In this document: positions 22,893-37,212 of the stretch, piece after piece
How the letters are laid out: each line of letters opens with the position of its first letter
Position numbering within the stretch: position 1 is the first letter of the stretch
From: Avena insularis
Taxonomy: Eukaryota > Streptophyta > Magnoliopsida > Poales > Poaceae
Reading direction: 5' to 3'
Assembly (NCBI GenBank): GCA_023614405.1
Contig: CM042688.1
Span: 383,333,331-383,397,330, forward strand
DNA length: 64,000 nucleotides
Program-made: the position numbers and the translations under genes
Notes under the pieces: model-generated
The model's database searches: none
Told to the model about the DNA's origin: nothing
The model's input: only the letters and a program-made list of their open reading frames with translations

Positions 22893-25800
22893 GAGTCATT
22901 GCATGTGTGTTCTTTTCATAAACCACATGGATCCATTAGAGTCATTGCATGTGTGTTATTTTCATAAACCACAACTAGAGTGATTGCATGTGTGTTCTTT
23001 CCATAAATCACAACTAGAGTTGGTGCTTGTGTGTTCTTTTCTTAAACCACAACTAGAGTTCATTGGATGTGTGTTCTTTTCATAAACCACATGGATCCAC
23101 CAGAGTTCATTGCATGCGTGTTCTTTTCATAAACCACATGGATCCACTAGAGTTCACTTCATGTGTGTTCTTTTCATAAACCACAACTAGAGTCATAGTA
23201 GTAGTGTTCTTTTTATAAACCACAACTAGAGTTCATTGCATGTGTGTTCTTTTCATAAACCACATGGATCCACCAGAGTTATTGCATGTGTTTTTTCAAA
23301 AACCACATGATCCACCAAAGTCATTGCATATGTGTTCTTTTCATAAACCACATGGATCCACCAGTGTCATTGCATGTGTGTTCTTTTCATAAACCACAAC
23401 TAGAGTCATTGCATGTGTGTTCTTTTCATAAACCACATGGATCCACTAGAGTTCATTGCATGTGTGTTCTTTTCATAAACCACATGGACCCAATAGAGTT
23501 AACTGCATGTGTGTTCTTTTCATAAAACACAACTAGAGTCATTACATGTGTGTTCTTTTCATAAACCACAGCTAGATTCCTTGCGTGTGTGTTCTTTTCA
23601 TAAACCACATGGATCCACTAGAGTCATTGCATGTGTGTTCTTTTCATAAACTACATGGATCCACCTGAGTCATTGGATGTGTGTTCTTTTCATAAACCAC
23701 AACTAGAGTCATTGCATGTGTGTTCTTTTCATAAACCACAACTAGAGTCCATTACATGTGTGTTCTTTTCATAATCCACATGGATCCACTAGAGTTTATT
23801 GCATGTGTGTTCTTTACATAAACCACATCGAGCCACTAGATTTCATTGCATGTGTGTTCTTTTCATAAATCACATCTAGAGTCATTGCATGTGTGTTCTT
23901 TTTATAAACCACGACTAGAGTTCATTGCATGCGTGTTATTTTCATAAACCACATGCATCTACTAGATTTCATTGCATGTGTGTTCTTTTCAAAAACCACA
24001 TGGATCCACTAGAATTCATTGCATGTGTGTTCTTTTCATAAACCACATCTAGAGTCATTGCATGTGTGTTCTTTTCATAAACCACGACTAGTTCATTGCG
24101 TGTGTGCTCTTTTCATAAACCACAACTGGAGTCATTGCATGTGTGTTCTTTTCATAAACCACATGGATCCACCAGTGTCATTGCATGTGTGTTCTTTTCA
24201 TAAACCACAACTAGAGTCATTTCATGTCCGTTCTTTTTAAAAACCACATGGATCCACCAGAGTCATTGCATGTGTGTTCTTTTCATAAACCACATGGATC
24301 CACCAGAGTCATTGTATGTGTGTTCTTTTCGTAAACCACATGGAACCACCAGAGCCATTTCATGTATGTTATTCTCATAAACCACAACTAGAGTCATTGC
24401 ATGTGTGTTCTTTTCATAAACCACATGGATCTACTAGAGTTTACTGCATGTGTGTTCTTTTCATAAACCACATGGATCCCATAGAGTTCATTGCATGCGT
24501 GTTCTTTTCATAAACCACATCTAGAGTCATTGCATGTGTGTTCTTTTCATATACCACAACTAGAGTTCATTGTATGTGTGTTCTTTTCATAAACCACATG
24601 GATCCACCAGAGTCATTGCATGTGTGTTCTTTTCATAAACCACAACTACAGTCATTGCATATGCTTTCTTTTCATAAACCACATGGATCCACTAGTGCCA
24701 TTGCATGTGTGTTCTTTTCATAAACCACAACTAGAGTCATTGCATGTTTATTCTTTTCGTAAACCACATTGATCCACCAAAGTCATTGCATGTGTGTTAT
24801 TTTCATAAACCACATGGATCCACCAGAGTCATTGCATGTGTGTTCTTTTCATAAACCACAACTAGAGTTCATTGCGTGTGTGTTCTTTTCATAAACCACA
24901 ACTAGAGTCATTGCATGTGGGTTCTTTTCATAAACCACAACTAGAGTCATTGCATGTGTGTTCTTTTCATAAACAACAACTAGAGTTCATTGCATGTGTA
25001 TTCTTTTCATAAACCACATAGATCCACCAGAGTGATTGCATGTGTGTTGTTTTCATAAACCACATGGATCCACCAGAGTCATTGCAAGTGTGTTCTTTTC
25101 ATAAACCACATGGATCCACCAGTGTCATTGCATGTGTGTTCTTTTCATAAACCACAACTAGAGTCATTGCATGTGTGTTATTTTCATAAACCACATGGAT
25201 CCACCAGTGTCATTGCATGTGTGTTCTTTTCATAAACCACATCTAGATTCATTGCATGTGTGTTCTTTTCATAAACCACATGGATCCACCAGAGTCATTG
25301 CATGTGTGTTCTTTTCATAAACTACATGGATACACCAGAGTCATTGCATGTGTGTTCTTTTCATGAACGACAACTAGAGTCATTTCATGTGTGTTCTTTT
25401 CATAAACCACAACAAGAATGATTGCATGTGTGTTCTTTTTATAAACAACAACTAGAGTTCATTGCATATGTGTTCTTTTCATAAACCACATTGATATACT
25501 AGAGTGCATTGAATGTGTGTTCTTTTCATAAACCACATGGATCAACTAGAGTTAATTGCATGTGTGTTCTTTTGATAAACCACATCTAGAGTCATTGCAT
25601 GTGTGTTCTTTTCATAAACCACAACTAGAGTTCATTGGATGTGTGTTCTTTTCATAAACCATAACTAGAGTCATTGCATGTGTGTTCTTTTCATAAACCA
25701 CATGGATCCACCAGTGTCATTGCATGTGTGTTCTTTTCATAAACCACAACTAGGGTCATTTCATGTGTGTTCTTTTCAAAAACCACATGGATCCACAAGA

Positions 25801-26379
25801 GTCATTGCATGTGTTTTTTTTCATAAACCACATGGATCCACAAGTGTCAATGCATGTGTGTTCTTTTCATAAACCACAACTAGAGTCATTGCATGTGTGT
25901 TCTTTTCATAAACCACAACTAGAGTCATTGCATGTGTGTTCTTTTCATAAACCACATGGATCCACTAGAGTTCATTGCGTGTGTGTTCTTTTCATAAGCC
26001 ACAACTAGAGTCATTGCATGTGTATTCTTTTCATAAACCATAACTAGAGTTCATTGCATGTGTCTTCTTTTCATAAACCACATGGATCCACCAGAGTGAT
26101 TGCATGCGTGTTCTTTTCATAAACCACATGGATCCACCAGAGTGATTTCATGTGTGTTCTTTTCATAAACCACATGGATCCACCAGTGTCATTGCATGTC
26201 TGTTCTTTTCATAAACCACAACTAGAGACATTGCATGTGTGTTCTTTTCATAAAGCACATGGATCCACCAGTGTCATTGCATGTGTGTTCTTTTCATAAA
26301 CCACAACTACATTCATTGCATGTGTGTTCTTTTCATAAACCACATGGATCCACCAGAGTCATTGTATGTGTGTTCTTTT
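22893..26379. repeat. Domain B interior, single-copy order of modules
   Basis: This 3.5-kb stretch contains monomer groups that reappear later in both B and C. Examples are the GTTGGTGCTTG to GTAGTAGTG group (about 23,020-23,210), the first ACGACTAGTTCATTGCG landmark (24,086), a GTGGGTTC monomer (about 24,918) and a CATAGATCCACC group at 25,017 that recurs 1,457 bp later at 26,474. It looks like an older reservoir from which the larger duplications were drawn. Confidence 0.75.
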
Positions 26380-27412
26380 CATACACCACATGGAACCACC
26401 AGAGCCATTTCATGTGTGTTCTTTTCATAAACCACAACTAGAGTCATTGCATGTGTGTTCTTTTCATAAACCACATAGATCCACCAGAGTGATTGCAGGT
26501 GTGTTGTTTTCATAAACCACATGGATCCACCAGAGTCATTGCAAGTGTGTTCTTTTCATAAAGCACATGGATCCACCAGTGTCATTGCATGTGTGTTGTT
26601 TTCATAAACCACAACTAGAGTCATTGCAAGTGTGTTCTTTTCATAAACCACATGGATCCACCAGTGTCATTGCATGTGTGTTCTTTTCATAAACCACAGC
26701 TAGATTCATTGCATGTGTGTTCTTTTCATAAACCACATGGATCCAACAGAGTCATTGCATGTGTGTTCTTTTCATAAACTACATGAATCCACCAGAGTCA
26801 TTGCATATGTGTTCTTTTCATAAACCACAACTAGACTCATTGCATTTGTGTTATTTTCATAAACCACAACAAGAGTGATTGTGTTCTTTTTATAAACCAC
26901 AAGTAGAGTTCATTGCATGTGTGTTCTTTTCATAAACCACATGGATCTACTAGAGTGCATTGAATGTGTGTTCTTTTCATAAACCACATGGATCCACTAG
27001 AGTTCATTGCATGTTTGTTCTTTTGATAAACCACATCTAGAGTCATTGCATGTGTGTTCTTTTCATAAACCACAACTAGAGTTTATTGCATGTGTTTTTT
27101 TCATAAACCACAACTAGAGTCATTGCATGTGTGTTCTTTTCATAAACCACATGGATCCACAAGTGTCAATGCATGTGTGTTCTTTTCATAAACCACAACT
27201 AGAGTCATAACACGTGTGTTCTTTTCATAAACCACAACTGGAGTCATTTCATGTGTGTTCTTTTCATAAACCACATGGATCCACTAGAGTTCATTGCGTG
27301 TGTGTTCTTTTCATAAACGACAACTAGAGTCTTTGCATGTGTGTTCTTTTCATAAACCACAACTAGAGTTCATTGCATGTGTGTTCTTTTCATAAACCAT
27401 ATGGATCCACCA

Positions 27413-29869
27413 GAGTGATTGCATGTGTGTTCTTTTCATAGATCACATGGATCCACTAGAGTGATTTCATGTGTGTTCTTTTAATAAACCACATGGATCC
27501 ACCAGTGTCATTGTATGTGTGTTCATTTCATAAACCACAACTAGAGACATTGCATGCGTGTTCTTTTCATAAAGCACATGGATCCACCAGTGTCATTGCA
27601 TGTGTGTTCTTTTCATAAACCATAACTAGATTCATTGCATGTGTGTTCTTTTCATAAACCACATGGATCCACTAGAGTCATTGTATGTGTGTTCTTTTCA
27701 TAAACCACATGGAACCACGAGAGCCATTTCATGTGTGTTCTTTTCATAAACCATATCTAGAGTCATTGCATGTGTGTTCTTTTCATAAACCACATGGATC
27801 TACTAGAGTTTATTGCATGTGTGTTCTTTTCATAAACCACATGGATCCACTAGCGTTCATTGCATTTGTGTTCTTTTCATAACCCACATCTAGAGTCATT
27901 GCATGTGTGTTCTTTTCATATACCACAGTAGAGTTCATTGTATGTGTGTTCTTTTCATAAACCACATGGATCCACCAGAGTCATTGCATGTGTGTTCTTT
28001 TCATAAACCACAACTAGAGTCATTGCATATGGTTTCTTTTGATAAACCACATGGATCCACTAGTGTCATTGCATGTGTGTTCTTTTCATAAACCACAGCG
28101 ACAGTCATTGCATGTTTATTCTTTTCATAAACCACATTGATCCACCAAAGTCATTGCATGTGTGTTATTTTCATAAACCAGATGGATCCACCAGAGTCAT
28201 TGCATGTGTGTTCTTTTCATAAACCACAACTCGAGTCATTGCATGTGTGTTCTATTCATAAACCACAACTAGAGTCATTGCATGTGAGTTCTTTTCATAA
28301 ACCACATGGATCCACCAGTGTCATTGCATGTGTGTTCTTTTCATAAACCACATTGATCCACCAGAGTCATTGCATGTGTGTTCTTTTTATAAACCACATG
28401 GATCCACCAGAGTCATTGCATGTGTGTTCTTTTCATAAACCGAATGGATCCATTAGAGTCATTGCATGTGTGTTATTTTCATAAACCATAAATAGAGTGA
28501 TTGCATGTGTGTTCTTTCCATAAATCACAACTAGAGTTGGTGCTTGTGTGTTCTTTTCTTAAACCACAACTAGAGTTCATTGGATGTGTGTTCTTTTCAT
28601 AAACCACATGGATCCACTAGAGTTCATTGCATGTGTGTTCTTTTCATAAACCACATGGATCCACTAGAGTTCACTGCATGTGTGATCTTTTCATAAAGCA
28701 CAACTAGAGTCATAGTAGTAGTGTTCTTTTCATAAACCACAACTAGAGTTCATTGCATGTGTGTTCTTTTCATAAACCACATGGATCCACCAGAGTTATT
28801 GCATGTGTTTTTTTCAAAAACCACATGATCCACCAAAGTCATTGCATATGTGTTCTTTTCATAAACCACATGGATCCACCAGTGTCATTGCATGTGTGTT
28901 CTTTTCATAAACCACAACTAGAGTCATTGCATGTGTGTTCTTTTCATAAACCACATGGATCCACTAGAGTTCATTGCATGTGTGTTCTTTTCATAAACCA
29001 CATGGACCCAATAGATTTAATTGCATGTGTGTTCTTTTCATAAAACACAACTAGAGTCATTACATGTGTGTTCTTTTCATAAACCACAACTAGATTCATT
29101 GCGTGTGTGTTCTTTTCATAAACCACATGGATCCACTAGAGTCATTGCATGTGTGTTCTTTTTATAAACCACGACTAGAGTTCATTGCATGCGTGTTATT
29201 TTCATAAACCACATGCATCTACTAGATTTCATTGAATGTGTGTTCTTTTCATAAACCACATGGATCCACTAGAATTCATTGCATGTGTGTTCTTTTCATA
29301 AACCACATCTAGAGTCATTGCATGTGTGTTCTTTTCATAAACCACGACTAGTTCATTGCGTGTGTGCTCTTTTCATAAACCACAACTGGAGTCATTGCAT
29401 GTGTGTTCTTTTCATAAACCACATGGATCCACCAGTGTCATTGCATGTGTGTTCTTTTCATAAACCACAACTAGAGTCATTTCATGTCTGTTCTTTTTAA
29501 AAACCACATGGATCCACCAGAGTCATTGCATGTGTGTTCTTTTCATAAACCACATGGATCCACCAGAGTCATTGTATGTGTGTTCTTTTCATAAACCACA
29601 TGGAACCACCAGAGCCATTTCATGTATGTTATTCTCATAAACCACAACTAGAGTCATTGCATGTGTGTTCTTTTCATAAACCACATGGATCTACTAGAGT
29701 TTACTACATGTGTGTTCTTTTCATAAACCACATGGATCCCATAGAGTTCATTGCATGTGTGTTCTTTTCATAAACCACATCTAGAGTCATTGCATGTGTG
29801 TTCTTTTCATATACCACAACTAGAGTTCATTGTATGTGTGTTCTTTTCATAAACCACATGGATCCACCA
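27413..29869. repeat. 2,457-bp internal tandem repeat within the 5.4-kb segment, copy 1
   Basis: The landmark GAGTGATTGCATG followed by CATAGATCACATGG occurs at 27,413 and 29,870. GGAACCACGAGAGCC and CATATACCACAGTAGAG groups recur at the same 2,457-bp spacing. In the second 5.4-kb copy the internal spacing is about 2,452 bp. Confidence 0.85.
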
Positions 29870-31793
29870 GAGTGATTGCATGTGTGTTCTTTTCATAGAT
29901 CACATGGATCCACTAGAGGGATTTCATGTGTGTTCTTTTAATAAACCACATGGATCCACCAGTGTCATTGTATGTGTGTTCATTTAATAAACCACAACTA
30001 GAGACATTGCATGCGTGTCCTTTTCATAAAGCACATGGATCCACCAGTGTCATTGCATGTGTGTTCTTTTCAGAAACCATAACTAGATTCATTGCATGTG
30101 TGTTCTTTTCATAAACCACATGGATCCACTAGAGTCATTGTATGTGTGTTCTTTTCATAAACCACATGGAACCACGAGAGCCATTTCACGTGTGTTCTTT
30201 TCATAAACCACAACTAGAGTCATTGCATGTGTGTTCTTTTCATAAACTACATGGATCTACTAGAGTTTATTGCATGTGTGTTCTTTTCATAAACCACATG
30301 GATCCACTAGCGTTCATTGCATTTGTGTTCTTTTCATAAACCACATCTAGAGTCATTGCATGTGTGTTCTTTTCATATACCACAGTAGAGTTCATTGTAT
30401 GTGTGTTCTTTTCATAAACCACATGGATCCACCAGAGTCATTGCATGTTTGTTCTTTTCATAAACCACAACTAGAGTCATTGCATATGGTTTCTTTTGAT
30501 AAACCACATGGATCCACTAGTGTCATTGCATGTGTGTTCTTTTCATAAACCACAGCGACAGTCATTGCATTTTTATTCTTTTCATAAACCACATTGATCC
30601 ACCAAAGTCATTGCATGTGTGTTATTTTCATAAACCACATGGATCCACCAGAGTCATTGCATGTGTGTTCTTTTCATAAACCACAACTCGAGTCATTGCA
30701 TGTGTGTTCTTTTCATAAACCACAACTAGAGTCATTGCATGTGAGTTCTTTTCATAAACCACATGGATCCACCAGTGTCATTGCATGTGTGTTCTTTTTA
30801 TAAACCACATTGATCCACCAGAGTCATTGCATGTGTGTTCTTTTTATAAACCACATGGATCCACTAGAGTCATTGCATGTGTGTTCTTTTCATAAACCAC
30901 ATGGATCCATTAGAGTCATTGCATGTGTGTTATTTTCATAAACCATAACTAGAGTGATTGCATGTGTGTTCTTTCCGTAAATCACAACTAGAGTTGGTGC
31001 TTGTGTGTTCTTTTCTTAAACCACAACTAGAGTTCATTGGATGTGTGTTCTTTTCATAAACCACATGGATCCACTAGAGTTCATTGCATGTGTGTTATTT
31101 TCATAAACCACATGGATCCACTAGAGTTCACTGCATGTGTGATCTTTTCATAAAGCACAACTAGAGTCATAGTAGTAGTGTTCTTTTCATAAACCACAAC
31201 TAGAGTTCATTGCATGTGTTTTCTTTTCATAAACCACATGGATCCACCAGAGTTATTGCATGTGTTTCTTTTCAAAAACCACATGATCCACCAAAGTCAT
31301 TGCATATGTGTTCTTTTCATAAACCACATGGATCCACCAGTGTCATTGCATGTGTGTTCTTTTCATAAACCACAACTAGAGTCATTGCATGTGTGTTCTT
31401 TTCATAAACCACATGGATCCACTAGAGTTCATTGCATGTGTGTTCTTTTCATAAACCACAGGGACCCAATAGATTTAATTGCATGTGTGTTCTTTTCATA
31501 AAACACAACTAGAGTCATTACATGTGTGTTCTTTTCATAAACCACAGCTAGATTCATTGCTTGTGTGTTCTTTTCATAAACCACATGGATCCACTAGAGT
31601 CATTGCATGTGTGTTCTTTTTATAAACCACGACTAGAGTTCATTGCATGCGTGTTATTTTCATAAACCACATGCATCACCTAGATTTCATTGAATGTGTG
31701 TTCTTTTCATAAACCACATGGATCCACTAGAATTCATTGCATGTGTGTTCTTTTCATAAACCACATCTAGAGTCATTGCATGTGTGTTCTTTT
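29870..31793. repeat. 2,457-bp internal tandem repeat, copy 2 (truncated)
   Basis: This copy follows the first for about 1.9 kb and is cut off by the start of the next 5.4-kb copy. It has ATGTGTTTCTTTTCAAAAACC where copy 1 has a TTTTTTT run, and CACAGGGACCC for CACATGGACCC (about 31,459). Confidence 0.83.
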
Positions 31794-34700
31794 CATACAC
31801 CACATGGAACCACCAGAGCCATTTCATGTGTGTTCTTTTCATAAACCACAACTAGAGTCATTGCATGTGTGTTCTTTTCATAAACCACATAGATCCACCA
31901 GAGTGATTGCAGGTGTGTTGTTTTCATAAACCACATGGATCCACCAGAGTCATTGCAAGTGTGTTCTTTTCATAAAGCACATGGATCCACCAGTGTCATT
32001 GCATGTGTGTTGTTTTCATAAACCACAACTAGAGTCATTGCAAGTGTGTTCTTTTCATAAACCACATGGATCCACCAGTGTCATTGCATGTGTGTTCTTT
32101 TCATAAACCACAGCTAGATTCATTGCATGTGTGTTCTTTTCATAAACCACATGGATCCAACAGAGTCATTGCATGTGTGTTCTTTTCATAAACTACATGA
32201 ATCCACCAGAGTCATTTTATATGTGTTCTTTTCATAAACCACAACTAGACTCATTGCATTTGTGTTATTTTCATAAACCACAACAAGAGTGATTGTGTTC
32301 TTTTTATAAACCACAAGTAGAGTTCATTGCATGTGTGTTCTTTTCATAAACCACATGGATCTACTAGAGTGCATTGAATGTGTGTTCTTTTCATAAACCA
32401 CATGGATCCACTAGAGTTCATTGCATGTTTGTTCTTTTGATAAACCACATCTAGAGTCATTGCATGTGTGTTCTTTTCATAAACCACAACTAGAGTTTAT
32501 TGCATGTGTTTTTTTTCATAAACCACAACTAGAGTCATTGCATGTGTGTTCTTTTCATAAACCACATGGATCCACAAGTGTCAATGCATGTGTGTTCTTT
32601 TCATAAACCACAACTAGAGTCATAACACGTGTGTTCTTTTCATAAACCACAACTGGAGTCATTTCATGTGTGTTCTTTTCATAAAACACATGGATCCACT
32701 AGAGTTCATTGCGTGTGTGTTCTTTTCATAAACGACAACTAGAGTCTTTGCATGTGTGTTCTTTTCATAAACCACAACTAGAGTTCATTGCATGTGTGTT
32801 CTTTTCATAAACCATATGGATCCACCAGAGTGATTGCATGTGTGTTCTTTTCATAGATCACATGGATCCACTAGAGTGATTTCATGTGTGTTCTTTTAAT
32901 AAACCACATGGATCCACCAGTGTCATTGTATGTGTGTTCATTTCATAAACCACAACTAGAGACATTGCATCGTGTTCTTTTCATAAAGCACATGGATCCA
33001 CCAGTGTCATTGCATGTGTGTTCTTTTCATAAACCATAACTAGATTCATTGCATGTGTGTTCTTTTCATAAACCACATGGATCCACTAGAGTCATTGTAT
33101 GTGTGTTCTTTTCATAAACCACATGGAACCACGAGAGCCATTTCATGTGTGTTCTTTTCATAAACCATATCTAGAGTCATTGCATGTGTGTTCTTTTCAT
33201 AAACCACATGGATCTACTAGAGTTTATTGCATGTGTGTTCTTTTCATAAACCACATGGATCCACTAGCGTTCATTGCATTTGTGTTCTTTTCATAACCCA
33301 CATCTAGAGTCATTGCATGTGTGTTCTTTTCATATACCACAGTAGAGTTCATTGTATGTGTGTTCTTTTCATAAACCACATGGATCCACCAGAGTCATTG
33401 CATGTGTGTTCTTTTCATAAACCACAACTAGAGTCATTGCATATGGTTTCTTTTGATAAACCACATGGATCGACTAGTGTCATTGCATGTGTGTTCTTTT
33501 CATAAACCACAGCGACAGTCATTGCATGTTTATTCTTTTCATAAACCACATTGATCCACCAAAGTCATTGCATGTGTGTTATTTTCATAAACCACATGGA
33601 TCCACCAGAGTCATTGCATGTGTGTTCTTTTCATAAACCACAACTCGAGTCATTGCATGTGTGTTCTATTCATAAACCACAACTAGAGTCATTGCATGTG
33701 AGTTCTTTTCATAAACCACATGGATCCACCAGTGTCATTGCATGTGTGTTCTTTTCATAAACCACATTGATCCACCAGAGTCATTGCATGTGTGTTCTTT
33801 TTATAAACCACATGGATCCACCAGAGTCATTGCATGTGTGTTCTTTTCATAAACCGAATGGATCCATTAGAGTCATTGCATGTGTGTTGTTTTCATAAAC
33901 CATAAATAGAGTGATTGCATGTGTGTTCTTTCCATAAATCACAACTAGAGTTGGTGCTTGTGTGTTCTTTTCTTAAACCACAACTAGAGTTCATTGGATG
34001 TGTGTTCTTTTCATAAACCACATGGATCCACTAGAGTTCATTGCATGTGTGTTCTTTTCATAAACCACATGGATCCACTAGAGTTCACTGCATGTGTGAT
34101 CTTTTCATAAAGCACAACTAGAGTCATAGTAGTAGTGTTCTTTTCATAAACCACAACTAGAGTTCATTGCATGTGTGTTCTTTTCATAAACCACATGGAT
34201 CCACCAGAGTTATTGCATGTGTTTTTTTCAAAAACCACATGATCCACCAAAGTCATTGCATATGTGTTCTTTTCATAAACCACATGGATCCACCAGTGTC
34301 ATTGCATGTGTGTTCTTTTCATAAACCACAACTAGAGTCATTGCATGTGTGTTCTTTTCATAAACCACATGGATCCACTAGAGTTCATTGCATGTGTGTT
34401 CTTTTCATAAACCACATGGACCCAATAGATTTAATTGCATGTGTGTTCTTTTCATAAAACACAACTAGAGTCATTACATGTGTGTTCTTTTCATAAACCA
34501 CAGCTAGATTCATTGCGTGTGTGTTCTTTTCATAAACCACATGGATCCACTAGAGTCATTGCATGTGTGTTCTTTTTATAAACCACGACTAGAGTTCATT
34601 GCATGCGTGTTATTTTCATAAACCACATGCATCTACTAGATTTCATTGAATGTGTGTTCTTTTCATAAACCACATGGATCCACTAGAATTCATTGCATGT

Positions 34701-37203
34701 GTGTTCTTTTCATAAACCACATCTAGAGTCATTGCATGTGTGTTCTTTTCATAAACCACGACTAGTTCATTGCGTGTGTGCTCTTTTCATAAACCACAAC
34801 TGGAGTCATTGCATGTGTGTTCTTTTCATAAACCACATGGATCCACCAGTGTCATTGCATGTGTGTTCTTTTCATAAACCACAACTAGAGTCATTTCATG
34901 TCTATTCTTAAAAACCACATGGATCCACCAGAGTCATTGCATGTGTGTTCTTTTCATAAACCACATGGATCCACCAGAGTCATTGTATGTGTGTTCTTTT
35001 CATAAACCACATGGAACCACCAGAGCCATTTCATGTATGTTATTCTCATAAACCACAACTAGAGTCATTGCATGTGTGTTCTTTTCATAAACCACATGGA
35101 TCTACTAGAGTTTACTACATGTGTGTTCTTTTCATAAACCACATGGATCCCATAGAGTTCATTGCATGTGTGTTCTTTTCATAAACCACATCTAGAGTCA
35201 TCATGTGTGTTCTTTTCATATACCACAACTAGAGTTCATTGTATGTGTGTTCTTTTCATAAACCACATGGATCCACCAGAGTGATTGCATGTGTGTTCTT
35301 TTCATAGATCACATGGATCCACTAGAGGGATTTCATGTGTGTTCTTTTAATAAACCACATGGATCCACCAGTGTCATTGTATGTGTATTCATTTAATAAA
35401 CCACAACTAGAGACATTGCATGCGTGTCCTTTTCATAAAGCACATGGATCCACCAGTGTCATTGCATGTGTGTTCTTTTCAGAAACCATAACTAGATTCA
35501 TTGCATGTGTGTTCTTTTCATAAACCACATGGATCCACTAGAGTCATTGTATGTGTGTTCTTTTCATAAACCACATGGAACCACGAGAGCCATTTCACGT
35601 GTGTTCTTTTCATAAACCACAACTAGAGTCATTGCATGTGTGTTCTTTTCATAAACTACATGGATCTACTAGAGTTTATTGCATGTGTGTTCTTTTCATA
35701 AACCACATGGATCCACTAGCGTTCATTGCATTTGTGTTCTTTTCATAAACCACATCTAGAGTCATTGCATGTGTGTTCTTTTCATATACCACAGTAGAGT
35801 TCATTGTATGTGTGTTCTTTTCATAAACCACATGGATCCACCAGAGTCATTGCATGTTTGTTCTTTTCATAAACCACAACTAGAGTCATTGCATATGGTT
35901 TCTTTTGATAAACCACATGGATCCACTAGTGTCATTGCATGTGTGTTCTTTTCATAAACCACAGCGACAGTCATTGCATTTTTATTATTTTCATAAACCA
36001 CATTGATCCACCAAAGTCATTGCATGTGTGTTATTTTCATAAACCACATGGATCCACCAGAGTCATTGCATGTGTGTTCTTTTCATAAACCACAACTCGA
36101 GTCATTGCATGTGTGTTCTTTTCATAAACCACAACTAGAGTCATTGCATGTGAGTTCTTTTCATAAACCACATGGATCCACCAGTGTCATTGCATGTGTG
36201 TTCTTTTTATAAACCACATTGATCCACCAGAGTCATTGCATGTGTGTTCTTTTTATAAACCACATGGATCCACTAGAGTCATTGCATGTGTGTTCTTTTC
36301 ATAAACCACATGGATCCATTAGAGTCATTGCATGTGTGTTCTTTTCATAAACCATAACTAGAGTGATTGCATGTGTGTTCTTTCCGTAAATCACAACTAG
36401 AGTTGGTGCTTGTGTGTTCTTTTCTTAAACCACAACTAGAGTTCATTGGATGTGTGTTCTTTTCATAAACCACATGGATCCACTAGAGTTCATTGCATGT
36501 GTGTTATTTTCATAAACCACATGGATCCACTAGAGTTCACTGCATGTGTGATCTTTTCATAAAGCACAACTAGAGTCATAGTAGTAGTGTTCTTTTCATA
36601 AACCACAACTAGAGTTCATTGCATGTGTTTTCTTTTCATAAACCACATGGATCCACCAGAGTTATTGCATGTGTTTCTTTTCAAAAACCACATGATCCAC
36701 CAAAGTCATTGCATATGTGTTCTTTTCATAAACCACATGGATCCACCAGTGTCATTGCATGTGTGTTCTTTTCATAAACCACAACTAGAGTCATTGCATG
36801 TGTGTTCTTTTCATAAACCACATGGATCCACTAGAGTTCATTGCATGTGTGTTCTTTTCATAAACCACAGGGACCCAATAGATTTAATTGCATGTGTGTT
36901 CTTTTCATAAAACACAACTAGAGTCATTACATGTGTGTTCTTTTCATAAACCACAGCTAGATTCATTGCGTGTGTGTTCTTTTCATAAACCACATGGATC
37001 CACTAGAGTCATTGCATGTGTGTTCTTTTTATAAACCACGACTAGAGTTCATTGCATGCGTGTTATTTTCATAAACCACATGCATCACCTAGATTTCATT
37101 GAATGTGTGTTCTTTTCATAAACCACATGGATCCACTAGAATTCATTGCATGTGTGTTCTTTTCATAAACCACATCTAGAGTCATTGCATGTGTGTTCTT
37201 TTC
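31794..37203. repeat. 5,414-bp tandem segmental duplication, copy 2
   Basis: This copy has the same monomer order as copy 1 throughout. Differences noticed include GGATCGACTAG for GGATCCACTAG (about 33,468), a 3-bp loss in TCTATTCTTAAAAACC (about 34,900), a 2-bp loss in GAGTCATCATGTG (about 35,195) and a 2-bp loss in GACATTGCATCGTG (about 32,962). It ends where the domain C ACGACTAGTTC monomer follows instead of CATACACC. Confidence 0.9.
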
Positions 37204-37212
37204 ATAAAACAC

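Larger units (their letters stand above)
26380..31793. repeat. 5,414-bp tandem segmental duplication, copy 1
   Basis: It begins at the rare monomer CATACACCACATGGAACC and runs until the same monomer recurs at 31,794. Many landmarks across the segment repeat at 5,409-5,414 bp. It contains an internal 2,457-bp tandem pair (27,413 and 29,870). Reading side by side, the two copies differ at few positions. Confidence 0.9.
18791..37203. repeat. Domain B: mosaic of 1.0-1.5 kb modules and larger duplications
   Basis: The monomers are the same family as domain A but in a different order and with different private variants: CATTGCAAGTG, GGAACCACGAGAGCC, CATATACCACAGTAGAG, CATTGATCCACCAAAG and CTAGAGTTGGTGCTTG. 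No single regular period covers the domain. It is instead a series of nested tandem duplications (1,059, 997, about 1,460, 2,457 and 5,414 bp). Some modules resemble domain A: the GTTGGTGCTTG and GTCATAGTAGTAGTG monomers recall the A-type GTTAGTGCTTG and GTCATAGTAGGAG monomers. This suggests a common older repeat. Confidence 0.88.
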
